The notes under the pieces: generated by a model
The model's database searches: none
What the model saw: the letters and a program-made list of their open reading frames with translations, nothing else
What the model was told of the DNA's origin: nothing
Assembly: GCA_018064905.1 (NCBI GenBank)
Contig: JAGHUJ010000024.1
Coordinates: 1-49,487, forward strand
Reading direction: 5' to 3'
Origin: Candidatus Treponema equifaecale
Lineage (GTDB): Bacteria > Spirochaetota > Spirochaetia > Treponematales > Treponemataceae
DNA: 49,487 nt
Program-made: the position numbers and the translations under genes
In this document: positions 27,551-34,141 of the stretch, one piece after another
Numbering within the stretch: position 1 is the stretch's first letter
Layout: every line of letters begins with the position of its first letter

Positions 27551-28626
27551 TACGGCAATGTTCCCAATACTTTTGCAACTTTCGCTGTAGACTCAGACCC
27601 CAAGCGCGGATAAAGCGGGAAAAGTACAGTTCTAAGGAACAGTGATTTTGCGTGAATATAATTAGATTTTTCTTCATCCTCAAGAAGTGAAATCACGGAC
27701 TTTTCATAAGCCATTTTGATTTCAATTTCTTTGCGAGAAGAATATTGCTTTACATCTTTAAAGCTTCCCGAAAGAACAACAGGGAAAGACCAGATTGTAG
27801 AACCTTCATCCGACTGTCTGTTAAAGGTTTTGTTCTTTCCGCTGAGCAAGGCTTTCTGGAAAATTGAATAAATAGCTTTTCTAGCCTGCTCGTTTCTTGC
27901 AAATTCCTTTATCTGAATCCATCCCAAGGCACTGTTCATGTCTGTAAGAATGTCAGTTTCAGGAGCTTCATCTGTATATTTCTTAAGAACAATCCACTCT
28001 CTTCGGCTTGGAGCAATAAGAACAGCCCCGCCACCAGCAGTAATTGTGTCATATTCTTCCATTCCAAGAATAGAATAAACTCCTGCAAGACCTGCCTTTT
28101 TTCCGGCAGAAGACTTTTTTTCTTCAGTGGAGACAGATGAAACTTCTTCGGAGGTTACAAAACTTGCACCATAGGACTGAGAAATATCTTCAATTACAGG
28201 AAGTCCAAGTGCAATGATTTTTTCAATATCTGGCAGGATACCCATTGATTCATGAACAAGAATCAATCTTCCACCATTTTTTACACCGAAATTCAATGAT
28301 TCCATGGACATAAGACCAGATTCTTCGTCCACATCAATGATGAGAGGTTTGTATCCGAGATTTTTTACTGCCGTTAAATGCCAAGAAGGAGCCAGTGCAG
28401 AAATCATAATGCCTGAACCAGCTTCCAGATCAAGGGCCTTCAGTGCATACGAAAGAGCGATAGCGGGACTTCTGAAAGCCACAGCGCCATCGCATCCAAT
28501 GTTTTCTTTAATTGATTGAATAAGCTTTGTATTTAACTCGCCTGGTCCAAGTTTTTCATCGACCATGCAAGTTAAAACAGCATCCATTTCCTTACGGCGA
28601 ATGGTTGAACTGAAAGTCTGAATCAT
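27550..28626 (-). CDS. DegT/DnrJ/EryC1-fold protein lacking the PLP lysine
   Basis: A 358-residue protein with the sugar-aminotransferase (DegT) fold. The substrate and cofactor landmarks are present: AFRSPAIALSYALKALDL near 50 and PVIEDISQSYGA near 143-154, with the Asp that contacts the PLP ring nitrogen. The segment that should carry the Schiff-base lysine reads YSILGMEEYDTITAGGGA (about 184-201) and has no lysine. Either the enzyme uses another residue or it is a non-catalytic member, perhaps a binding or regulatory protein. It is coupled to cheW upstream (TAATG) and nadK downstream (TAATG). No sugar-nucleotide pathway genes are nearby. Confidence 0.75.
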   Translation of the reverse strand: MIQTFSSTIRRKEMDAVLTCMVDEKLGPGELNTKLIQSIKENIGCDGAVAFRSPAIALSYALKALDLEAGSGIMISALAPSWHLTAVKNLGYKPLIIDVDEESGLMSMESLNFGVKNGGRLILVHESMGILPDIEKIIALGLPVIEDISQSYGASFVTSEEVSSVSTEEKKSSAGKKAGLAGVYSILGMEEYDTITAGGGAVLIAPSRREWIVLKKYTDEAPETDILTDMNSALGWIQIKEFARNEQARKAIYSIFQKALLSGKNKTFNRQSDEGSTIWSFPVVLSGSFKDVKQYSSRKEIEIKMAYEKSVISLLEDEEKSNYIHAKSLFLRTVLFPLYPRLGSESTAKVAKVLGTLP

Positions 28627-29120
28627 TACTCTGATTCATCCTCTTCACCAGGAGTAAGAATCTTCTGAAGTTCTTTAGCATTAAAGAGTCTTCTGAAGTC
28701 AAGCATGATAAGATACTTGTCATCCTGACGAATTACACCGTGAATATATTCAGTACCGATGCCGCTGATCATCTGAGGAGGATCTTTGATGTCCTCTGTG
28801 TTGATTGTAACAACGCGGGCAATGCGGTCAATGATGATACCGATTTTGTTGTCATCGATGTTAAGAATGATGAAACCACCTTCAAATTCTTCTTCATCAG
28901 CATCCAAAGCCAATTTCTGAATCTGGAAACGCTTGTGAAGGTTGATAACTGGGATGATTTCACTTCGCAAGTTGAAGATACCTTCAACATAGAACGGAGC
29001 ATTTGGAATTGGACGAACTTTTCTGACCTTTACAATTTCCTTAACGTCCATAATATCAACGCCATAAAGTTCTTCACCCAGCTGAAATGTAACAAGCTGA
29101 ATCTGTGTATTCTCTGCCAT
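28626..29120 (-). CDS. cheW: chemotaxis coupling protein CheW
   Basis: A 164-residue CheW, the SH3-like adaptor that links methyl-accepting receptors to the CheA kinase. Family pattern: LVTFQLGEELYGVDIMDVKEIVKVRKVRPIPNAPFYVEGIFNLRSEIIPVINLHKRF, then GIIIDRIARVVTI and DDKYLIMLDFRRLF. An acidic tail follows. A strong GGAGG site lies 4-5 bases before the ATG. It heads a tightly coupled run cheW - DegT-fold protein - nadK - recN. A hairpin with a T-run lies just upstream. Confidence 0.96.
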   Translation of the reverse strand: MAENTQIQLVTFQLGEELYGVDIMDVKEIVKVRKVRPIPNAPFYVEGIFNLRSEIIPVINLHKRFQIQKLALDADEEEFEGGFIILNIDDNKIGIIIDRIARVVTINTEDIKDPPQMISGIGTEYIHGVIRQDDKYLIMLDFRRLFNAKELQKILTPGEEDESE

Positions 29121-29130
29121 ATATCCTCCG

Positions 29131-29167
29131 CAAAAAACATTCGCCGGCTGAATTAAATCCAGCCAGC
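29131..29167 (-). terminator. intrinsic terminator after the GltA-like gene / cheW leader hairpin
   Basis: On the minus strand GCTGGCTG pairs with CAGCCGGC across a 9-base loop, followed after five bases by TTTTTT. It starts 13 bases after the stop of the oxidoreductase gene and ends about 10 bases before the cheW ATG, directly before its Shine-Dalgarno. Confidence 0.5.
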
Positions 29168-29179
29168 TGTTGAAATCAA

Positions 29180-30469
29180 TTACTCACCAAGAAGTTTTTT
29201 TGCTTCAAGGAACTGTGAAATTCCTGTAGCAACTTTTTTAGCCTCGCGCATAGCAAGAACTACTGTAGCAGGCTTATGAACGACATCACCACCGGCAAAT
29301 ACACCGCGAAGTGTTGTCATACCGTATGGCTTTTCCTTTGTAACTACGAAGCCAGCTTCATCAACATCGATTCCCTGAGTTGTGCTAACAATTCCAGCAG
29401 CAGGTTTAGAACCGATGGCAATGATAATCTTTGTTGCAGGAATTACAACTTCACCATCTGGAGAAGAACACTTAAGTCCTGTAACCTTTCCGTTTTCGCT
29501 TACAATTTCAAGTGGAGCATGTTCCCATTTGAAATCAACGCCGTCAGAAATAGCACCGTCAAATTCAGCCTTTGCAGCCTTCATGAATTCAACTGTCTTG
29601 CGGTAAGCAACTGTTACCTTAGAAGCCTTCATACGGATAGCTGTGCGGCAGGCATCCATTGCAACGTTACCAGCACCGATAACGATTACATTGTCGCCTT
29701 CATTGATTGGAACTTCATTGCGCTCAACATTTCCGTCCTGATAGAGACGAACCATTCTGAGCAAGTAGTTAGCCTGAAGGACACCAGCTGTTTCAATTCC
29801 AGGAATGTCCAGAGACTTAGAAAGAGCTGTACCAGTACCGATGAACACAGCGTCAAAGCCGTTCTTGAACATTTCATCGATTGTGATGTCAGTTCCAACC
29901 ATTGTATTTGTAACAAACTGAACGCCAAGTTCAGCAATTTTCTTTGTTGTACGACGAACTACATCTTTTGGAAGACGGAATTCTGGAATACCGTAGAGCA
30001 ATACACCGCCCGGCTCGCTTTCGTTTTCGTAAACTACAACATCATAGCCCTTGCGTGCCAAATCTCCGGCAACAGTAAGACCTGCAGGACCAGAACCGAT
30101 AACGGCAACCTTTCCACCGATCTTTTCAATTTTCTTTTCACGGTTAAGATTTGCTTCCGCATCAAAATCTGCGATAAAGCGTTCGATCTTACCAATTTTA
30201 ATTCCCTTTCCAGCTTTAGCCAAAACACAATGGCCTTCACACTGAGTTTCATGTGGACAAACACGACCACAGATAGCAGGGAGATTGCTTCTTAAGTTAA
30301 TAACACTTAATGCTTCACCAAAGTTTCCAAGTGAAACTGCATGGTTGAAAGCCGGGATGTCATTTTCAATAGGACAACCAGTTCTACACAATGGCTTTGG
30401 ACAATTCAAGCAGCGGCGAGCCTCTGCAATTACTTCCTCAAGGGTGAAACCTTTCTCGTCTTCTTCCAT
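29180..30469 (-). CDS. gltA: GltA-like NAD(P)-dependent oxidoreductase (glutamate synthase small-subunit family)
   Basis: A 429-residue iron-sulfur flavoprotein. The N-terminus has two cysteine clusters for [4Fe-4S] centres (CLNCPKPLCRTGCP and CGRVCPHETQCEGHC). An FAD-binding GSGPAGL motif is near residue 125 and an NAD(P)-binding GAGNVAMDA near 268. The C-terminus has the typical GVFAGGDVVHKPATVVLAMREAKKVA. The family passes electrons between NAD(P)H and partners, as in glutamate synthase small subunits, SudA or the NfnB subunit. No large glutamate synthase subunit is adjacent, so the partner is unclear. A well-formed promoter with an internal palindrome lies upstream. Confidence 0.88.
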   Translation of the reverse strand: MEEDEKGFTLEEVIAEARRCLNCPKPLCRTGCPIENDIPAFNHAVSLGNFGEALSVINLRSNLPAICGRVCPHETQCEGHCVLAKAGKGIKIGKIERFIADFDAEANLNREKKIEKIGGKVAVIGSGPAGLTVAGDLARKGYDVVVYENESEPGGVLLYGIPEFRLPKDVVRRTTKKIAELGVQFVTNTMVGTDITIDEMFKNGFDAVFIGTGTALSKSLDIPGIETAGVLQANYLLRMVRLYQDGNVERNEVPINEGDNVIVIGAGNVAMDACRTAIRMKASKVTVAYRKTVEFMKAAKAEFDGAISDGVDFKWEHAPLEIVSENGKVTGLKCSSPDGEVVIPATKIIIAIGSKPAAGIVSTTQGIDVDEAGFVVTKEKPYGMTTLRGVFAGGDVVHKPATVVLAMREAKKVATGISQFLEAKKLLGE

Positions 30470-30505
30470 AATATCTTTGACCTCTTTAAAAAAACCTATA
30501 CATTA

Positions 30506-30534
30506 AGTATAACAAACCATTTGTTAAAATGCAA
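30506..30534 (-). promoter_or_regulatory. promoter of the GltA-like gene with palindromic operator candidate in the spacer
   Basis: -35 TTGCAT at 30529-30534, 17-base spacer, -10 TATACT at 30506-30511. A perfect 7-bp-arm inverted repeat, TAACAAA-CCA-TTTGTTA, spans 30510-30526, filling the spacer. That is where a repressor could block RNA polymerase. Confidence 0.55.
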
Positions 30535-30564
30535 ACAAATAGATTTGCAGATTCTCACACTTTT

Positions 30565-31353
30565 TTAATCAACCACAAAAAGCGTAATCGCAAGAACCCT
30601 TTTTACTCCTAAAGATTTAAGCAGTGCGGCACAATTTTCTATGGTTGAGCCAGTCGTAAGCACATCATCCACAAGAACCACTGTCTCAGGAATTTCAATT
30701 TTCTTTAGTCGCTTCTGAGAAACTAAACTGTAGGCATTTCCTATTGTCTCCAGACGCTGAACACGATCCAGTTTTTTCTGCTGGGTCACGGAATTTCTAC
30801 GAAGCAGCTTCAGCACTTTTACATTCCACCCACGGTGAAGATACCTGCACAGCTCATCAATCTGATCCCATCCCCGGTCACGGATTTTTCCAGGACGAGG
30901 AGGAACCGGAACCACGGAAAGATTTGTTCCAAGAGTTTTCTGAAGCTCATTCAATCTGGCATAAACCAGTTTTGAAAAGATGGATGACAGGTTCCGCTTT
31001 TCCAGCATCTTCCAGGAAAACAGCAGGTTTTTCTTCCAAAGCCTGTAGGAGTAAAGGGGGTAGACACCATCACAGCTTTTAATTACAGGACTTTCCCTGC
31101 AGGAAGAGCACAGTTCTATTTCACTGACAAGAGTTTTTCCACAGATTCTGCAGGATTGGGAATTTTCAGTTCCAAGGAGCATCCAGGTCAAACAACGTTT
31201 GCACAAAGGATAAAATGATGTCTTTTTTTCACAGCAGACGCAACGTTCACCACCAGTGAAAAACGAAAACAAATGTTTAAAAACGGAGGAAAGATTTTCT
31301 TGAATTCTAAAATTCGGATTCTGAAAATCCACCAAATCAGCAGAACCTGTCAT
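30565..31353 (-). CDS. comF: ComF-family phosphoribosyltransferase-like protein
   Basis: A 262-residue ComF/GntX-type protein counted from the ATG at 31353 (a TTG precedes it). The N-terminal part carries cysteine pairs of a zinc-ribbon type (CVCCEKK, CKRC, CRICGK, CSSC). The C-terminal part is a type I phosphoribosyltransferase domain with VPVPPRPGKIRDRGWDQI and the PRPP-binding loop VVLVDDVLTTGSTIE. Members are needed for DNA uptake in naturally competent bacteria, though many carriers are not known to be competent. No other competence genes are in view. There is no Shine-Dalgarno; a TATATA box ends 6 bases before the ATG. Confidence 0.88.
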   Translation of the reverse strand: MTGSADLVDFQNPNFRIQENLSSVFKHLFSFFTGGERCVCCEKKTSFYPLCKRCLTWMLLGTENSQSCRICGKTLVSEIELCSSCRESPVIKSCDGVYPLYSYRLWKKNLLFSWKMLEKRNLSSIFSKLVYARLNELQKTLGTNLSVVPVPPRPGKIRDRGWDQIDELCRYLHRGWNVKVLKLLRRNSVTQQKKLDRVQRLETIGNAYSLVSQKRLKKIEIPETVVLVDDVLTTGSTIENCAALLKSLGVKRVLAITLFVVD

Positions 31354-31389
31354 CAATTATATATAGGAAAAAAGTTTCAGTTTCGGCAA
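31354..31389 (-). promoter_or_regulatory. comF promoter adjacent to ATG
   Basis: -35 TTGCCG at 31384-31389, 18-base spacer, -10 TATATA at 31360-31365 ending 6 bases before the ATG. It would give a leaderless transcript; the match to consensus is moderate. Confidence 0.4.
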
Positions 31390-31473
31390 TAAATTTCAGG
31401 TTTGGTGAAAAGAATTTTCATTTTTTTTTATTTTTTTGAAGCGCTGAGGTAAAAATCTCCAATATCTCTAAAA

Positions 31474-31507
31474 GGAGTCTCCAAAAATTGCAATTTTTAG
31501 AGACTCC
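31474..31507 (-). terminator. intrinsic terminator of the amino-acid ABC transporter genes
   Basis: A long hairpin: GGAGTCTC pairs with GAGACTCC, and the inner AAAAATT pairs with AATTTTT. It is followed by TTTTAGAG on the minus strand, 7 bases after the ATPase stop. The T-run is short. Confidence 0.75.
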
Positions 31508-31513
31508 ATAAAT

Positions 31514-32263
31514 TTAGTTATTAAAACGCTTTAAGAAGTTCTGCAGTCGTTCTGTTTTTGGATTATTGATGATTTCAACAGGATTGCCCTGCTCCACAAT
31601 ATAGCCGTCAGCCATGAAGATAAGCTCGTCACTCAGGTCTCTGGCAAAGGACATTTCGTGTGTTACAACAATCATTGTCATTTTTTCTGAAGCCAGCTGC
31701 TTGATTACGGCAAGGATTTCTCCTGTAAGTTCCGGATCAAGGGCTGAAGTAGGTTCATCAAACAAAAGCACCTTTGGTTTCATGGCAAGAGAACGGGCGA
31801 TTGAAACACGCTGCTGCTGACCGCCACTAAGTTCACAGGGATACGAATTTTCCTTGTCTGAAAGCCCAACTTTTGCCAGCAATTCTCGGGCAATTTTTAC
31901 GGCTTCTGTCTTTGGTGTCTTAAGCACGTGAATTTGAGGATCAATTATGTTTTGAAGAACTGACATATGAGGAAAAAGATTGAAATTCTGGAAAACGAAT
32001 CCGCAGTTGAGGCCGATTTTGCGGAGTTCTGCTGCAGAAGCATAATGGCCGTCTGTAACAGTATTCTGACCGCAGATTGTAATGGTTCCGTCATTTACCT
32101 GTTCCAGCTGGGCTATGCAGCGGAGCATTGTGGACTTACCTGAGCCAGAAGGCCCGATAATTCCAAGCACCTGCCCTTCATTTACATCAAAGGAAATATC
32201 CTTGAGCACCTGAACATTGTCCTGAAAAGTTTTCTTTATATTTTTAACGGAAATAATTGGCAT
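31514..32263 (-). CDS. polar amino-acid ABC transporter ATP-binding protein
   Basis: A 249-residue GlnQ/HisP-type ATPase. Walker A GPSGSGKST is near residue 37, Q-loop FQNFNLFPHMS near 88, signature LSGGQQQRVSIARSLAM near 145, Walker B VLLFDEPTSALDPE and the switch VVTHEMSF. It drives import by the adjacent permease and binding protein. An AGGAG site lies 9 bases before the ATG. It is separated from the permease gene by about 157 bases holding several small hairpins. The specificity class (glutamine, histidine, arginine, cystine) cannot be settled from the ATPase. Confidence 0.95.
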   Translation of the reverse strand: MPIISVKNIKKTFQDNVQVLKDISFDVNEGQVLGIIGPSGSGKSTMLRCIAQLEQVNDGTITICGQNTVTDGHYASAAELRKIGLNCGFVFQNFNLFPHMSVLQNIIDPQIHVLKTPKTEAVKIARELLAKVGLSDKENSYPCELSGGQQQRVSIARSLAMKPKVLLFDEPTSALDPELTGEILAVIKQLASEKMTMIVVTHEMSFARDLSDELIFMADGYIVEQGNPVEIINNPKTERLQNFLKRFNN

Positions 32264-32279
32264 TTTAGTCAGCTCCTCT

Positions 32280-32415
32280 GCAAAAGGGATTGTTGCGATC
32301 TCCTGTCGCTGACAAGTTTTCTAACGAAAACTTGCAAAATTTATTTGATCAATGGCTCCATCCGTGGAGCCTGTAGTAAAAAAATCAGGGAAAGCCCGAC
32401 GGCACTTGTGCCGTT
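32280..32415. repeat. cluster of short hairpins between permease and ATPase genes
   Basis: Three small inverted repeats in a row: CAAGTTTT/AAAACTTG near 32310-32335, GGCTCC/GGAGCC near 32353-32371, and CGGCAC/GTGCCG near 32399-32413. There is no open frame. They may be remnants of a dispersed intergenic repeat or mRNA-stabilising structures inside the ABC transporter transcript. Confidence 0.5.
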
Positions 32416-32420
32416 TTGCC

Positions 32421-33143
32421 CTATTTATAATAATTCAGCTTATTTTCTATTTTCTTAAATGCAAAAGCCACCACATAGTTCATCACAAAATAGAAGACAC
32501 CTGCAATCAGAAGCGGCATGAAGGAAACCATTCTGTTTGAATTGCCCTTTGCCACATACATAAGCTCCTGAATACTGATAATTGTAACCAGTGATGTGTC
32601 CTTTACAAGCGTGATAACCTCATTTCCCATGGCAGGAACAATCCGCTTGATGACCTGTGGCAGAACTATGTTGAAGAAAGACTGTATTTTTGAGTAGCCC
32701 AGAACCTTTGCGGCCTCATGCTGACCTTTTGGAATGGACTCAATGCCGCCACGATAAATCTCAGCAAAATAACAGGCATAATTTATTGAGAAAGCCACGA
32801 TTGCAGCCCCGAAAGAAGACCATTTTACAGTTGTATGGAAAATATTTGTGGCAATCAACCCCGGACCAAAATAAACGATGAGCAGCTGGAGCATGAGCGG
32901 AGTTCCACGGATAACCAGAAGAAGTGCATTTGCAAGGGCTGAGACAGGCTTGAACCTGGACTTTTTTCCCATGCAGATAAAAAGTGCCAGTGGAATTGCG
33001 AACAAAAGAGTAAGTGCAAAAATTGAAAGCGAAGTTCCGGCACCTTTGAGCATATTTATCAGCATATCAAAATAGCTGAGCACATTTTTTGGCGTGGTGT
33101 TGAAAACCTGTGAAAGCCAGGTTGTAAAAGATGAATATTCCAT
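32421..33143 (-). CDS. polar amino-acid ABC transporter permease
   Basis: A 240-residue HisM/GlnP-type permease. The helices and EAA loop are clear: SLSIFALTLLFAIPLALFICMGKKS, VIRGTPLMLQLLIVYFG, then the loop IPKGQHEAAKVLGYSKIQSFFNIVLPQVIKRIVPAMGNEV and a C-terminal helix ending KIENKLNYYK. It is an inner-membrane subunit, probably a homodimer since only one permease gene is present. There is no Shine-Dalgarno; a TATAAT box ends 9 bases before the ATG, right behind the terminator of the binding-protein gene. Confidence 0.94.
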   Translation of the reverse strand: MEYSSFTTWLSQVFNTTPKNVLSYFDMLINMLKGAGTSLSIFALTLLFAIPLALFICMGKKSRFKPVSALANALLLVIRGTPLMLQLLIVYFGPGLIATNIFHTTVKWSSFGAAIVAFSINYACYFAEIYRGGIESIPKGQHEAAKVLGYSKIQSFFNIVLPQVIKRIVPAMGNEVITLVKDTSLVTIISIQELMYVAKGNSNRMVSFMPLLIAGVFYFVMNYVVAFAFKKIENKLNYYK

Positions 33144-33152
33144 TTGAATTAT

Positions 33153-33182
33153 ATTATATCAAAAATTTCTTGATTTAAACAA
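33153..33182 (-). promoter_or_regulatory. promoter of the permease gene adjacent to ATG
   Basis: -35 TTGTTT at 33177-33182, 18-base spacer, -10 TATAAT at 33153-33158, 9 bases before the ATG at 33143. The -35 overlaps the end of the T-run of the preceding terminator. Confidence 0.5.
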
Positions 33183-33236
33183 AAAAAAATCCAGTCTGAG
33201 GAAAATTTTTCTAAAAATTTCCTGCAAACTGGATTA
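33183..33236 (-). terminator. intrinsic terminator after the amino-acid binding-protein gene
   Basis: On the minus strand AATCCAGT pairs with ACTGGATT, enclosing an inner GGAAA/TTTCC helix, followed by a run of eight or more T. It separates the abundant binding protein from the permease and ATPase genes. Confidence 0.85.
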
Positions 33237-33257
33237 AAATGCTGCGTGATTCTGAAC

Positions 33258-34043
33258 TTATTTTCCGATTACAGAAATGTCTGTGCCGAACCAGTTTTCT
33301 GAGATTTTTGCAACTGTGCCGTCTGCAGCCATTTCTTCCAATGTTTTCTGGATGTCATCGCGGAGTTTTGCACCTGCTTCATCCTTGCGGAAACCGATTC
33401 CGTATGCTTCTTTTGCAAGCGGATCAGCAACCACTACCAATGGCTTGTTTCCAGTTTTGATTGAGTAGTTTGCTACAACGCTGTCCATTACAACTGCGTC
33501 AATTCCGCCTACTTCAAGGTCTGTGAGGGCTACAAGATTGTCTGCATAAGTTTTGAGTTCTTTGAGGGAAGCGGCAAAATCCTTGTTGTCGTTTACAGCT
33601 TCTTCTGCACTTGAACCAGCCTGAATGCCTACGATTTTTCCAGCTGCATCAGCCAACGAGTTGATTCCGCTGTCCTTGCGAACTACGAGAACCTGATCGT
33701 TGTTGAGGTATGCCTTTGAGAATGACATTGCCTGAACACGCTCTTCTGTCATTGTGAAGCCGTTCCAGATACAGTCGATGTTTCCTGTTGAAAGTTCCAT
33801 TTCCTTTGCATCCCAGTCGATTGGTTTTGCTTCGAATTCAAGACCGAGACGTTTTGCTGCTTCTTTTGCCAAATCGATGTCGTAGCCTACGATTGAACCG
33901 TCAGCTTCTGTGTAACCCATTGGTGGGAATGAAGCGTCCAGGCCAAGGATGAATTTGTTTGACTTCTGTGCTTTTGAGCATGAAGCAAATCCGAATACTG
34001 TGAGTGCCATTGCGGCAACTGAAATGAGTTTTGTGAGTTTCAT
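33258..34043 (-). CDS. polar amino-acid ABC transporter substrate-binding lipoprotein
   Basis: A 261-residue SBP_bac_3 protein starting at the ATG at 34043, where AGAGGAA lies 6 bases upstream and a lipoprotein signal begins. The lipobox is FASC with Cys22. The family pattern is FILGLDASFPPMGYTEADGSIVGYDIDLAKEAAKRLGLEFE near the N-terminus, then WNGFTMTEERVQAMSFSKAYLNNDQVLVVR. Ligand-contact Asp and Arg residues look conserved, but the amino acid bound cannot be told. It is the first transporter gene after argH, followed by a terminator, then permease and ATPase. Confidence 0.95.
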   Translation of the reverse strand: MKLTKLISVAAMALTVFGFASCSKAQKSNKFILGLDASFPPMGYTEADGSIVGYDIDLAKEAAKRLGLEFEAKPIDWDAKEMELSTGNIDCIWNGFTMTEERVQAMSFSKAYLNNDQVLVVRKDSGINSLADAAGKIVGIQAGSSAEEAVNDNKDFAASLKELKTYADNLVALTDLEVGGIDAVVMDSVVANYSIKTGNKPLVVVADPLAKEAYGIGFRKDEAGAKLRDDIQKTLEEMAADGTVAKISENWFGTDISVIGK

Positions 34044-34141
34044 TTTGTTCCTCTTTCTTTTATATTGCCACACGAATTTGAATAAGCTGAGACTTTTTAA
34101 CACAGGATGTATGTATCGCTGCCTTCAAATCCGCATGTTGT

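Noticed and set aside
29276..30295. Long open frame (339 codons) on the plus strand opposite the GltA-like gene
   Set aside because: It is antisense to a fully conserved oxidoreductase, its translation has no recognisable domain and is rich in Cys, Asn and His as expected from a shadow frame, and no Shine-Dalgarno or promoter supports it.
32264..32420. Riboswitch or T-box ahead of the ABC transporter ATPase
   Set aside because: No conserved T-box, specifier or known aptamer core could be traced; only separate short hairpins are seen.
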